64,000 bases of DNA from Sphingobacteriales bacterium (GCA_016711285.1 JADJTG010000017.1:186001-250000), one strand, 5' to 3'. Counted from the first letter of the stretch, positions 30,401 through 41,940 are shown. The notes: a model not told the origin generated them from the sequence alone. Numbers and translations: made by a program.

Positions 30401-33400
30401 AATAATCAGCTTCTAAACACAAACTACCATCTGCCAAGGTAATATCGTTGATATTATTTGACAATGGAATAGATAAACCACCGTGTGTATTATTATAAGC
30501 AACAATATACACTCTGTAAGGAGATACGGCAGTTGTCAAACTACTATAATCAAAAGCAGGAGTATGAGTAGTAGATGTAATGGCAACAGGAGAGTTGCTA
30601 TCTACTTGAATAATATTACCTGCTGCATCTGTCAAGAAGAATGCTAAACTGTAATCGGCTGTTGGTGTAGGTTGAGGTCCGAAAATTCCACCATAAGCAG
30701 ATATGACATAAGCTAAAGAAGGATTAGAACCTTCGCAAAGAGTTTGATCTGGAATATCGGTAACATTGGCAGTACAACAAACACCTATATTATAAGTAAC
30801 TGTTGCTGTATCAGCACAATTATTAGTATTTGTATAGATATAAGTATATACATCTCCATCTGCAACTGATACAGCAGTAGGATCAGCAACAGATATAAAT
30901 CCTGCTGAATACCAAACTCCGCCTGATGCTCCCATTGCTGTTTCCTGTGTAGTCAAATCTACAACAGATGTCGTTCCAAAATCAGTATCAGGGCACAAAT
31001 CTACTACTTGATCCGTCAATACAGGATTTGCATAGATGGTTAAAGTAGAGTAATCTGCTTCCAAACACAAATCACCATCAGCTAATGTCAAGCTATTTAC
31101 ATTAGTAGCTGCACTCAATCCACCGTGTGTATTGTTATATACCACGATATAAACACGATAAGGACTTGAAGCTGCCGCTAATGCGGAGTAGTCAAAATCA
31201 GGTGTATGGCTGGTTAATGCAGAACTAAACGCAACTGGTGATAATCCATCTGTTTGGAGGATATTACCCGCAGGGTCTGTTAAATAGAATATATAGCTGT
31301 AATCTGACTCAGGTGTAGGAGCAGGTCCAAAAATTCCGCCAAATGGTGAAATGATATATGCCAAAGCAGGGTCATTTCCTTCACAAATTGCTTGATCAGG
31401 AATATCTGTTACATTAGCCTCACAGCAGGATATAACAGTATAACAAATTCTATCTGATAAGAAATTACTGTTATAGCAGCCCACCATTGTTGTACCTATG
31501 TTATCAACATCATCACCAACATTAATAGTAAGCGGTGATGGAGGATTCGTTGTATCATAGCTCAACGCATATATATTATAGGTAGAACCCGTTAATAAAC
31601 TCGTTGTACTGAAAGTATAAGTTCCGGTTGCAACTACATCACCCGAAGTTTGTTGAACGATACCATTCGCATCAGTTAATAACAATACCAATGCAAAGCC
31701 CGGATCTGTAGAATATCCCGTTTTAGTAATCACCAAATCCGTTCCTGAACAAATATCTGTAGGTGTACAATCACAAACATTCACTACAATATCCACTTGT
31801 GTGGCTGCGCTTTCGCAACCCGCAACTGTTTGTGTAACATATACTGTTTCTGTACCCACTGTACCTGATGGTGTCCACGCTGCATCACTATCTACTACTG
31901 TCATCAGTGCTGCATCGCTATACCAAGTGAATGTAGCTCCCACCGCACCTGTAGCTGTAACATCAGCGATCACATCACCTGAACAATAGGTAGCTCCTGA
32001 AGCTATCGGTGCTGCCGGTGCATTCGGATCTATTAAACTTATACTTGCCACCACATTTGATAAACAAGTAGTTGCATCGTCTATTACAGAAATATTTGTG
32101 TATGTACCCGATACCAAGCCCGTAATTACTATTTCTCCTGAAGCATCTGCGTTAGCGGATATTCCAGAAGCAGGTGTTCCTACACTGCCTGTATAACTAA
32201 CAGTATATGAATCGCCCGCCGTTAAACCAGAAATAGTGATGTAACCATCATTTCCTGAACAAACCGTTGGGCTTGTACCCACAGCAGCAATTGCAGGCAA
32301 ACTACCGTCTGTCCATACCCCACCTACATAACCTACCGGCTCCAATACAGTCAAATCTACTGTCGTAACATCTGCACATATCGTCTGGTCGGCTATCGTT
32401 ACCACAGGTAACGCATTTATCGTATAGGCAACTACTGCTGTATCCACACAACTGGTAGTCGCATCGGTGTACGTATAAGTAAATGGTCCTATCGTAGGAT
32501 CCGCTGCCGTAGCATCTGCTAACAACAACGAACTACCGTCTGTCCATACCCCACCTACATAACCTACCGGCTCCAATGCCGTCAAATCTACTGTCGTAAC
32601 ATCTGCACATATCGTCTGTACTATCTATTGTTACCACGGGTAACGCATTTATCATATAAGCCGCAGACTACTGCTGTATCCACCACTGGTAGTCGCATCG
32701 GTGTACGTAACAATATTGTTCTATCGTAGGATCCGCCTGCCGTAGCATCTGCTAACAACAACGAACTACCATCTGTCCATCCCCACCTACATAACCTACG
32801 GCCAAATGCCGTCAAATCTACTGTCGTAAAATCTGCACATATCGTAAAGTCATCATCGTGAACTACCGGCAATGGATTTATCGTATATGCTACTACTGCC
32901 GTATCAGAACAAGTCGTTGTTGCATCGGTGTAGGTATAGGTGAACGGACCTGTGGAAGGATCTGCCGCAGTAGCATCTGCTACCAACGCCGCGCTACCAT
33001 CTGTCCATACTCCTCCTACATAAGCCGCAGGCTCCAATGCACTCAAATCCACTGCCGTAACATCTGCACATATTGTCTGGTCCGCTATCGTTACCATTGG
33101 TAACATATTCACCGTTACACACAAATAATCCGTCAGAAAATCTGTATTGTAACATACTGTCTCTGTTGCTAACTCCGCCGATGTGGGCATCGTAGCTCCT
33201 GCCAACAAAGGCATAAAACTCGGGGGAGTTGCAGCATCATACGTCAATGCGTATATATTGTAGGTATTCCCGCCGACTACTGAACTCGTGAAATCGCCAC
33301 TTGCATTCGTCGTAACCACCACATTTGAACCATCTGTCAATATATAAGTCGTTACTTTATCATCGTCCGGACCATTCGGGTCACTAACGGTTCTTATCAA

Positions 33401-36400
33401 ATCATCGCCATCGCAGATGACTACCGTGTACAGCACAAGCTGTCGCGGATACTGATACGATGGTACTGTCCGAACAACCATTCATTGTTACTGCATATTT
33501 CACAGAATAGCTTGTTCCTGCCGTGCCACCACTGATAACACCCGTAATGCCATCAATAGTTGCTCCGTCCGCAGGGGCAGGATCAAAGGAAAATAACCCA
33601 CCTGCATCTCCGGTAACTGTTGCTGCCAAACTCGCCGCACCTTCGCAAAAACTCATCATTGTGAAACTTGCATCCGGCAACGGAGTAATCGTATATGCCA
33701 CTACTGCCGTATCAGAACAAGTCGTTGTTGCATCGGTGTAAGTATAGGTGAACGGACCTGTGGAAGGATCTGCCGCAGTAGCATCTGCTACCAACGCCGC
33801 ACTACCATCTGTCCATACTCCTCCTACATAAGCCGCAGGCTCCAATGCACTCAAATCTACTGCCGTAACATCTGCACATATTGTCTGGTCCGCTATCGTT
33901 ACCATTGGTAACATATTCACCGTTACACACAAATAATCCGTCAGAAAATCTGTATTGTAACATACTGTCTCTGTTGCTAACTCCGCCGATGTGGGCATCG
34001 TAGCTCCTGCCAACAAAGGCATAAAACTCGGTGGAGCCGCAGCATCATACGTCAATGCGTATATATTGTAGGTATTCCCGCCGACTACTGAACCCGTGAA
34101 ATCGCCACTCGCATTCGTCGTAACCACCACATTTGAACCATCTGTCAATATATAAGTCGTTACTTTATCATCGTCCGGACCATTCGGGTCACTAACGGTT
34201 CTTATCAAATCATCGCCATCGCAGATGACTACCGGTGTACAAGCACAAGCTGTCGCTGATACTGATACGATGGTACTGTCCGAACAACCATTCATTGTTA
34301 CTGCATATTTCACAGAATAGCTTGTCCCTGCCGTGCCACCACTGATAATACCGGTAGTGCCATCAATAGTTGCTCCGTCCGCAGGGGCAAGATCAAAGGA
34401 AAATAACCCACCTGCATCTCCGGTAACTGTTGCTGCCAAACTCGCCGCACCTTCGCAAAAACTCATCATTGTGAAACTTGCATCCGGCAACGGAGTAATC
34501 GTATATGCCACTACTGCCGTATCAGAACAAGTCGTTGTTGCATCGGTGTAAGTATAGGTGAACGGACCTGTGGAAGGATCTGCCGCAGTAGCATCTGCTA
34601 CCAACGCCGCACTACCATCTGTCCATACTCCTCCTACATAAGCCGCAGGCTCCAATGCACTCAAATCCACTGTCGTAACATCTGCACATATTGTCTGGTC
34701 CGCTATCGTTACCATTGGTAACATATTCACCGTTACACACAAATAATCCGTCAGAAAATCTGTATTGTAACATACTGTCTCTGTTGCTAACTCCGCCGAT
34801 GTGGGCATTGTAGCTCCTGCCAACAAAGGCATAAAACTCGGTGGAGCCGCAGCATCATACGTCAATGCGTATATATTGTAGGTATTCCCGCCGACTACTG
34901 AACTCGTGAAATCGCCACTCGCACTCGTCGTAACCACCACATTTGAACCATCTGTCAATATATAAGTCGTTACTTTATCATCGTCCGGACCATTCGGGTC
35001 ACTAACGGTTCTTATCAAATCATCGCCATCGCAGATGACTACCGGTGTACAAGCACAAGCTGTCGCTGATACTGATACGATGGTACTGTCCGAACAACCA
35101 TTCACTGTTACTGCATATTTCACAGAATAGCTTGTCCCTGCCGTGCCACCACTGATAACACCCGTAATGCCATCAATAGTTGCTCCGTCCGCAGGGGCAG
35201 GATCAAAGGAAAATATCCCACCTGCATCTCCGGTAATTGTTGCTGCCAAACTCGCCGCACCTTCACAAAAACTCATCATCGTGAAACTCGCATCCGGCAA
35301 CGGAGTAATCGTATATGACACTACTGCTGTATCAGAACAAGTCGTTGTTACATCGGTGTAGGTATAGGTGAACGGACCTGTGGAAGGATCTGCCGCAGTA
35401 GCATCTGCTACCACCGCCGCACTACCATCTGTCCATACTCCTCCTACATAAGCCGCAGGCTCCAATGCACTCAAATCCACTGTCGTAACATCTGCACATA
35501 TTGTCTGGTCCGCTATCGTTACCATTGGTAACATATTCACCGTTACACACAAATAATCCGTCAGAAAATCTGTATTGTAACATACTGTCTCTGTTGCTAA
35601 CTCCGCCGATGTGGGCATTGTAGCTCCTGCCAACAAAGGCATAAAACTCGGTGGAGCCGCAGCATCATACGTCAATGCGTATATATTGTAGGTATTCCCG
35701 CCGACTACTGAACTCGTGAAATCGCCACTCGCACTCGTCGTAACCACCACATTTGAACCATCTGTCAATATATAAGTCGTTACTTTATCATCGTCCGGAC
35801 CATTCGGGTCACTAACGGTTCTTATCAAATCATCGCCATCGCAGATGACTACCGGTGTACAAGCACAAGCTGTCGCTGATACTGATACGATGGTACTGTC
35901 CGAACAACCATTCACTGTTACTGCATATTTCACAGAATAGCTTGTCCCTGCCGTGCCACCACTGATAACACCCGTAATGCCATCAATAGTTGCTCCGTCC
36001 GCAGGGGCAGGATCAAAGGAAAATATCCCACCTGCATCTCCGGTAATTGTTGCTGCCAAACTCGCCGCACCTTCGCAAAAACTCATCATTGTGAAACTTG
36101 CATCCGGCAACGGAGTAATCGTATATGCTACTACTGCCGTATCAGAACAAGTCGTTGTTGCATCGGTGTAGGTATAGGTGAACGGACCTGTGGAAGGATC
36201 TGCCGCAGTAGCATCTGCTACCAACGCCGCACTGCCATCTGTCCATACTCCTCCTACATAAGCCGCAGGCTCCAATGCACTCAAATCTACTGTCGTAACA
36301 TCTGCACATATTGTCTGGTCCGCTATCGTTACCATTGGTAAGGCATTTACTGTAACGCAACGATAGCTGGAGAGCATATCAGCATTAAAACAAACACCTG

Positions 36401-37157
36401 CATTTGCCTCAGCAGTCATCATATCCACCGTAGGCATTGTTGCTCCGGGTAAAAATGAAGGAGGATTCGCAGGGTCATAAGTAATAGCATAAAACTCATA
36501 ATCCCCTGCTCCATTGGTAGTAATATCAGCCGTAAAATCTCCCGTAGTATTCGTTGCTACAACCGCCCCTGCTGAAACCAACACATACATGGTTGTTTTA
36601 TCATTATCCGGTCCATCGGGGTCACTTACAGTATGAACTACCGCATCTCCTATACAAACTTCAACAGGAACACAAGCTATGCTTTGCAAAATATTATAAC
36701 AGAGATAATCTGTCTGAAAGTCTGTATTAAAACAACCCGAAGGCATCTGTGCAGCAATATCATTAATATTCATTAAAGAAGATGGCACAAATGTCGGTTC
36801 AAGAGCAGTGTCATAACTTAAAGCATGTACTCTGTATTCTGCACCGACACTAAGACCAGCTGATGAAAAATAATAAATTCCATCGCTAACTTGATCATCG
36901 GATACCTGCACTACTGTACCATCTGTCAAAGTTAAATAAAAATACAAGGCATACCCAGACGTATTGGTATAATTGACAGTTTGTACCCTAATATAGTCCC
37001 TATCTAAATATACATCAGTACACTGCGCCCAAATACGGCTGTTATTCCCCACCATACATATCAGCAACATCAACAAATAGAATATTTGCCTCGGCGATAT
37101 AGACGGAATAGGAAATCCCCTTGCTTTTTTGGTTTTATTATAAAAAATATAATTCAT
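21467..37157 (-). CDS. Giant SprB-repeat adhesin with T9SS sorting domain (frameshifted)
   Basis: A single gene of about 5,230 codons. The N-terminus at 37157 has a long leader ending MVGNNSRIWAQC. From about 36350 to 32300 there are super-repeats of 270 residues built around VTIADQTICADVTTVDLSAL and GGVWTDGSAALVADAT. Next come ANVTDIPDQ-type modules (31400-30300). A long series of SprB repeats follows (pattern SCNGG-x-STITASATGGTG ... LDG ... GTHTVEVVDANxC ... EP), then PKD/Ig-like modules (24100-23500) and an SdrD B-like domain (GSISGHIWYDNNQNQIQDAN, about 22830). A fibronectin-like domain (ELYWITATETNNDYFILERS) is followed by a type A sorting domain: VGPIPTHDQIFIDY, RVVDVIGRVLQTL, SAGVYFIGIHDG, VVRVVKD. 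Frame breaks near 27290 (an extra T against its sister repeats), 32610-32800 and 33420 look like errors. Secreted by T9SS and displayed on the surface. Confidence 0.9.
24415..24815 (-). repeat. Two 198-bp SprB repeats in tandem
   Basis: The block starting GTAATTGTACCGCTTA at about 24418 recurs 198-199 bases on. Each copy encodes 66 residues containing EGSVDCNGGTTTVTVSATGG and GAYSYTVTDANGC. The copies differ at only a few positions. Confidence 0.85.
25490..28925 (-). repeat. 687-bp tandem super-repeat in the adhesin
   Basis: The marker CAATATCGTGCC occurs at 25901, 26588, 27275, 27963 and 28650. Spacing is 687 bases, except 688 across the frame break at about 27286, where one T has been inserted. 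Each unit encodes 229 residues, made of three different SprB repeats of about 76 residues (TGTILCNGGTTLLNVSASGG; ATAVSCNGG-type; SGDILCNGGTTTITVSASGG). Units are nearly identical at the DNA level. Confidence 0.92.
33100..36350 (-). repeat. 810-bp tandem super-repeat in the adhesin
   Basis: Four near-identical 810-bp units (equivalent points at 33523, 34333, 35143 and 35953) each encode 270 residues, including CADVTTVDLSALEPAAYVGG, SFTMMSFCEGAASLAAT, GTAGTSYSVKYAVTVNGC and VICDGDDLIRTVSDPNGPDD. Degenerate partial units flank the block on both sides (32620-33100 and 36350-36700). Confidence 0.92.
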
Positions 37158-37300
37158 TCGGTTTTAAAATTATTATGTTAATAATATATAAAATTCGGCA
37201 ATCAAGATTCATCATTGATGATAAAAAAACACAAGATATTTACTTTTTATATGAAAGTAAATACGCCGAAAATTATAAAAATACCTTTATGAAACCATAA

Positions 37301-37339
37301 CAAAGTCCTTTATTTGTGAAAACAAAATAAAGGACTTTG
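37301..37339. terminator. Terminator after large surface gene C
   Basis: CAAAGTCCTTTATT (37301-37314) and AATAAAGGACTTTG (37326-37339) form a perfect 14-base stem. It has the same sequence as the terminator of gene A at 13894-13932. Confidence 0.85.
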
Positions 37340-37350
37340 TCGTAAAGCTA

Positions 37351-40300
37351 TTAAGGGGTAGTCCAGTCTCCGTTGTCCGCGTTGCAAGCAGGCGGAGGAC
37401 AAGCTGTAATAGTAACATTCTCGGTAGAAGTTGCTTCGCAACCGGGATATACTACTGTAGTTCCATTATCAGGAGAAACATTTCCATTATCGGCTCCTGT
37501 ATAAGTAAGATTAATGGTTGCTGTACCTACTGCCAAGCCGGAAGGATTGAAATTAGTACCGCTTACGCCGGTTCCGCCCCAAACAGAAGCACCGATTCCG
37601 CCACCATCAACAATAACTGCAGACAATGCCACATCAGCTTGTGCGGCACAATTATCAAAAGGACCCAAAGCAGCTATATTGGCAGATGGATAACCGCAAC
37701 GGTTGCCCTCTGTTCCTACTGCTTGTTGAGTACCTGTAGCCGGATTATCATCATTATCCTGATCCCAAGATACTTCTATTGTGTATCCTGTACCATCATA
37801 ATGCGTAAATGTAATAGAGTATGTGCCATCGCCATTATCTGTTAATAAATCATTAACTGCAATACCTGTTGGTGCTGTAGCTCCTGTATGTGCACTGATA
37901 GCACTTACATAAAGACTCAAACCAGCACCTGCTGCGCCTGCACCGGTGTTCACAGTTACTGTTTCTGCAAATGAACCTACACCATTCAAAGCCGCATTAT
38001 CGGCAGGTTGGTCATTATTGCAAGAGCAAGGGTCGGTAATAGTAAATGTAAAGCTAGGCGCAGGGCAAGTACCCGGAACAGTAGCTAAGCTAGAAGCCGG
38101 ACTTGCCGTAGAACCGTCTAATCCGCACAAACAACGTGTGTAAACCGTCTGAGCAGGACCGTCTTGATCGTAAGTAGGCAAAACCGCAGACCAATCAGTT
38201 CCATTGTTGGTCAAAGAGTATTGAATGGAAGAACCACTTGGACAAGCAGCGGCAGGTGCATTGATAGAGCCACCGGAAGGAGTACCTCCTACGGTAGAGC
38301 AGCTGCTATTCGTAATTTGCACCATCGGTGCTGCCATAGACAAATCAGGACAAGCCGGACAAGCTGCTACTGTTACGTCCACCATATCCGTTGCATCGGG
38401 GCAAGGAGCCGTACCTGCTACCGTCCAAGTCAGTGTAACGGTACTTCCGGCTTCGCCGGTAGTTGGCGTATATGTTGCATTAGGGTCTGTGGTGCTGCTA
38501 AAGGCTCCGGCTCCACCGCTCCAAGTACCTGTACCCATAGCTGCCAAAGCAATAGGGTCTGTACAAGTTGTACTTACATTTGTTCCCGCATCAGCTGTTG
38601 CAGGGGCTACATTCGGGCAAGATGAAGAACCACTATAAGGCTCATCTACATAACAAGTGGCAACACCACCTAAGGCAGTAGCAATTTGTGCTGCCGTAAA
38701 TGTTCCACTTGAGTTTTCAGTTGTATTTCCTGTAGCACAAACTGCTGTAGCTGCTGTACCAAAAGGAGCATCTGCTATACATTCGGTTGTTCCATCTGCT
38801 GCCAAAAGTTTCACGGTTGGTTGTCCGCAAGCTGTATTATTGGTTACGGAAGCGGTAGGTTGGGCAGGATAGATGGTTACATCATAACGATATACACTAC
38901 AAGTATAGTCTCCAAAGGTATCTCCGTTAGCATCCGTATCATAATCAAAAACAAAAGCAAAATAAGATGCTATAAAAGGTGCGCAAGTATTGTTAGTCCA
39001 GCCCAAATCTTGTTGATTAACACACAAGCCGTCACTAACAATAGGAGTTAAATCTCCGTCATTAAACGGATCAGGGTAGGTAGCACCGAACGGCAAAGGT
39101 GTGCTTTCATAGCCTGCCGGTGCTTGGGTTGTAGTACCATCATAATAATAATAAATATCAATAAATGTACCAGTGTTGCCCGAACCTGTAAATCCGGTAC
39201 AACCAGCACCTACCGTAAAGTCAATAGCCTCACCACTGCATACTGCCATAGGAGTTGAGTAGTCTATAACAGGACAACCTGCACAAGCTACATTTAAAGC
39301 AAAATCTTGCGTACAACCATCACTATCCGTAACTGTAATAGTGTAACTTCCATTTGCTAAATTAGTAAATGTAGCACTTGCGCCACTTGCAACACTTTGC
39401 CCACTCTCGGTATTAGGATCAGGCAAAATATCAACAGTATAATTTCCAGCTACTGGTGTTCCATCATCTTGAGATCCACCGTCTGGTGTAAATACAATCT
39501 CGTCTGCCCCACAGTCATAAGAACCACTTGCCGTGATTTCGGGGCGAAAATCTATTCGTAATGGTGTGCCTGTACAGATATTAGCAGGATCTCCATCTAC
39601 CAAAACAGGGCTTACACTAGCATCTATAACTGTCATAGGCACTAAGGTTATAAACTCGCATCCTGTACCTTCCCCATCAACTCCAGTGGCTAAACCCGGA
39701 TTATATGGATAACTTTGACCTACCAAAAATCCGGTATAATTAATATTTGAAGTAGGGTCTCCGGGCGTAGTGTCATCTGCCGGATTATAAACTCCACAAA
39801 TTTCAGCAAACATTACTGCTGCATTTGCCGTTGCATTTGGTCCGGCATCAAAACCAGTATCATCATAATTCAAATCTGTTCCAATGGGTCCGGGGGTTTC
39901 TCCATAGCAATAAGCTACATCATTTCCGGTATCTGCGCCTATATCACATGGCAGAAGAATGGAGCAATCTGTAGAACCTGTGCTTCCTGCTGTGGTTGCC
40001 ATAGTGATGTTCGTGGGACTATTGCTAAAATTGGTCACTAAAATTGCATATACCTCTCCTGCAATTACAGTACCCAAATCAATGACACCACTACTCGCTG
40101 TTAAAAAATTGCAGTCAATGGGGGCATCAAAAGGAGTGCCGCCTGTACCGCAGTTAGTTGTTAAATCACTAACATCTGAGAAAGGACCCCAAGCAGCCCA
40201 ATCCACGTCCAAACTGGCGGAGTTAGAAATATCAAAGGAAAGCGTACCACTGGTGCCTATTTCTAAGTAATACCAAGCTGGATTGGGAGTGGATAAAAGA

Positions 40301-41292
40301 CAATCGTATCCTATACTAGGGTTGGTGGTTTGGGCAGCAACTTGATTTACACCTGCCGGAAAGGTAAGGGGGGTATCGGTACATACCGGAGTTACTGAAT
40401 CTACATCAGTACAATCGGCGGGGGGAGGGGGAACTTTAAAACAAAGCGTATAATTAGTAGTTACACCACTACCCCAAGTATAAAAACGAAGATAGTAGGT
40501 AGCTCCTACTGTCAAACCAGTGGCAGTTACTCCGGAATTAGTATCGCTACAAATAACAGTAGTTGTACCGCCACAAGCTGCGCTAAATACTTGATAGTAA
40601 ACATCTGTGCTACCAGAAACATTTGTTCCTATTATTTGAACAGAAGTACTGGGGGCTACAAACGAAAACCAAATATCGTCGTCAGGGGTTCCTGAATTGG
40701 AAGTACAAGCCCCTGATGGAGTTACGCCGGAATTTGTGGCTCCTGCGGTATTCGCTGTTACCGTTGATGTACAAGAATCATCTGTATTTACAGTAGCCGA
40801 TATAGCTCCGCTACAATTGTCATTAGCGGGTGGAGGGGGAGGACTTGTTACGCAAATGGTAAATTCGCCGCCGCCTGTAGAATAATCATATACCTGAATT
40901 ACATAGGTGTTGCCCACAGTTAAACCTGTTGCAGATAAAGTTTCAATACCATCACTTACTGTATTGTCTATGCATGAGCCTATCTGCCCCGTACCGCAAC
41001 CCGTGAACAGCCCCACGACACCATCAAAGTTACTTGCCCCATCAACAGTAATTGTGGCGGAAGTTGCTGTAGCTACAAAACGATACCAACCATCATCATC
41101 TTCGGTTCCATTCACACAAGTGGTTGTTCCGCTATCCGTAAAGCCAGTACTGGTGCTTCCGCTTGTAGTTACACAGGAAGTACTCTGGATTAACTCTGGA
41201 AGACTTGCTATGACGGAACAAACATCTGATTGACTGTAAGCGACATTTGAAGCTATTAGTATTAAAAATATTGTATAAAGTATATTTTTCAT
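37351..41292 (-). CDS. Large Cys-rich surface protein, cassette C
   Basis: An intact 1,313-residue secreted protein. Signal peptide MKNILYTIFLILIASNVAYS. Two N-terminal pre-peptidase/MAM-like domains (DDDGWYRFVATATSATITVDG; DDDIWFSFVAPSTSVQIIG) are joined by Pro-rich linkers (SPPPPPAND; KVPPPPADC). A third has PAWYYLEIGTSGTLSFDIS. The middle is Cys-rich with FRPEITASGSYDCGADEIVF and a SprB-like SYTITVTDSDGCTQDF. The C-terminal third (CPDLSMAAPMVQITNSSCST onward) is nearly identical in DNA and protein to that of cassette A. It ends TITACPPPACNADNGDWTTP with no T9SS sorting domain. The small secreted protein gene lies 25 bases upstream. A surface role such as adhesion or a layer/fibre subunit is inferred; no catalytic motif was seen. 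Confidence 0.82.
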   Translation of the reverse strand: MKNILYTIFLILIASNVAYSQSDVCSVIASLPELIQSTSCVTTSGSTSTGFTDSGTTTCVNGTEDDDGWYRFVATATSATITVDGASNFDGVVGLFTGCGTGQIGSCIDNTVSDGIETLSATGLTVGNTYVIQVYDYSTGGGEFTICVTSPPPPPANDNCSGAISATVNTDDSCTSTVTANTAGATNSGVTPSGACTSNSGTPDDDIWFSFVAPSTSVQIIGTNVSGSTDVYYQVFSAACGGTTTVICSDTNSGVTATGLTVGATYYLRFYTWGSGVTTNYTLCFKVPPPPADCTDVDSVTPVCTDTPLTFPAGVNQVAAQTTNPSIGYDCLLSTPNPAWYYLEIGTSGTLSFDISNSASLDVDWAAWGPFSDVSDLTTNCGTGGTPFDAPIDCNFLTASSGVIDLGTVIAGEVYAILVTNFSNSPTNITMATTAGSTGSTDCSILLPCDIGADTGNDVAYCYGETPGPIGTDLNYDDTGFDAGPNATANAAVMFAEICGVYNPADDTTPGDPTSNINYTGFLVGQSYPYNPGLATGVDGEGTGCEFITLVPMTVIDASVSPVLVDGDPANICTGTPLRIDFRPEITASGSYDCGADEIVFTPDGGSQDDGTPVAGNYTVDILPDPNTESGQSVASGASATFTNLANGSYTITVTDSDGCTQDFALNVACAGCPVIDYSTPMAVCSGEAIDFTVGAGCTGFTGSGNTGTFIDIYYYYDGTTTQAPAGYESTPLPFGATYPDPFNDGDLTPIVSDGLCVNQQDLGWTNNTCAPFIASYFAFVFDYDTDANGDTFGDYTCSVYRYDVTIYPAQPTASVTNNTACGQPTVKLLAADGTTECIADAPFGTAATAVCATGNTTENSSGTFTAAQIATALGGVATCYVDEPYSGSSSCPNVAPATADAGTNVSTTCTDPIALAAMGTGTWSGGAGAFSSTTDPNATYTPTTGEAGSTVTLTWTVAGTAPCPDATDMVDVTVAACPACPDLSMAAPMVQITNSSCSTVGGTPSGGSINAPAAACPSGSSIQYSLTNNGTDWSAVLPTYDQDGPAQTVYTRCLCGLDGSTASPASSLATVPGTCPAPSFTFTITDPCSCNNDQPADNAALNGVGSFAETVTVNTGAGAAGAGLSLYVSAISAHTGATAPTGIAVNDLLTDNGDGTYSITFTHYDGTGYTIEVSWDQDNDDNPATGTQQAVGTEGNRCGYPSANIAALGPFDNCAAQADVALSAVIVDGGGIGASVWGGTGVSGTNFNPSGLAVGTATINLTYTGADNGNVSPDNGTTVVYPGCEATSTENVTITACPPPACNADNGDWTTP

Positions 41293-41317
41293 TGTTTTTT
41301 ATTTTTTGGGTAGATAA

Positions 41318-41770
41318 TTATTTTAATCCGCGTATAGTTTTAAAAGATGTAATTGCTTTTTGTTTTTCTTCGTTGCTTAATTGAGCAAGTTTGGTTGTTT
41401 CGCGATAGCTCAGATACTCTCTGTACACATCTGGATTTTTTTGCTTCAAATCTTCCATAAAAACTTTTTCCCCGGCATACAATTCTTCAAAAGGCTTGTT
41501 TTGAGCAACTGCTTTGGCAGAAGGAGTTGTTGCTCTTAACGCCCCTACTTTGGTTCCTTTAGGTGTATCGGTCGTATTCTCTTTAATCTTCGACACTGCT
41601 ACAACTGAATTATTATTCTGACTAACATTATCAGATGAGCTACTTGCAACTCTTTTTTTCACAAGTACATCTTTTGCAGGAGATACTCTCTGTGCCTGCG
41701 CACTCACATCATTACTGCTCAAGGCAAGCACTAGGCCGCCGAGCATAAGAGATAGCATTAATTTTTTCAT
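41318..41770 (-). CDS. Small secreted protein, cassette C
   Basis: 150 residues, frame intact. The signal peptide MKKLMLSLMLGGLVLALSSN then DVSAQA is nearly identical to that of cassette A. The mature N-half is Lys/Ser-rich and low-complexity (VKKRVASSSSDNVSQNNNS). The C-half is helical and charged: PFEELYAGEKVFMEDLKQKN, then REYLSYRETTKLAQLSNEEK and a final FKTIRGLK. No recognised domain. It lies 25 bases upstream of large gene C and is probably co-transcribed with it. The shared leader and divergent mature part, relative to cassette A, argue for a paralogous family. The name and function are unknown. Confidence 0.78.
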   Translation of the reverse strand: MKKLMLSLMLGGLVLALSSNDVSAQAQRVSPAKDVLVKKRVASSSSDNVSQNNNSVVAVSKIKENTTDTPKGTKVGALRATTPSAKAVAQNKPFEELYAGEKVFMEDLKQKNPDVYREYLSYRETTKLAQLSNEEKQKAITSFKTIRGLK

Positions 41771-41861
41771 TTGTTTTGAAAAATTTAATTGGTTAAAAAA
41801 TAGGATTTGGTCAAAAATTTGGTTATTTAAATTAAAATATATAATATTTTTACTTTTCAGA

Positions 41862-41869
41862 CAAATATA
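41862..41869 (-). promoter_or_regulatory. -7 box of cassette C
   Basis: The minus strand reads TATATTTG, with the same flanks as the cassette A box at 19850-19857. It lies 92 bases upstream of the small-gene ATG. Confidence 0.6.
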
Positions 41870-41888
41870 GTATATTCTTTTGTAAGAT

Positions 41889-41940
41889 TAATAACGTAGT
41901 AAGATTTTTTTTTTAATAAAAAACCTTATTACGTTCATTA
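41889..41940. terminator. Hairpin upstream of cassette C
   Basis: TAATAACGTAGTAAG and CTTATTACGTTCATTA pair with a small bulge, around a T-run. It is homologous to the hairpin at 19878-19924 and in the same position relative to the promoter. Confidence 0.5.

Noticed and set aside
33523..36171. Series of plus-strand 72-codon frames spaced 810 bases apart
   Set aside because: They are antisense shadows of the 810-bp repeats in the adhesin gene.
21467..37157. Four separate adhesin genes
   Set aside because: Comparison with sister repeats shows single-base insertions or deletions at each break (for example near 27286 and 33420). Only the rightmost piece has a leader and only the leftmost a sorting domain, so one gene fits better.
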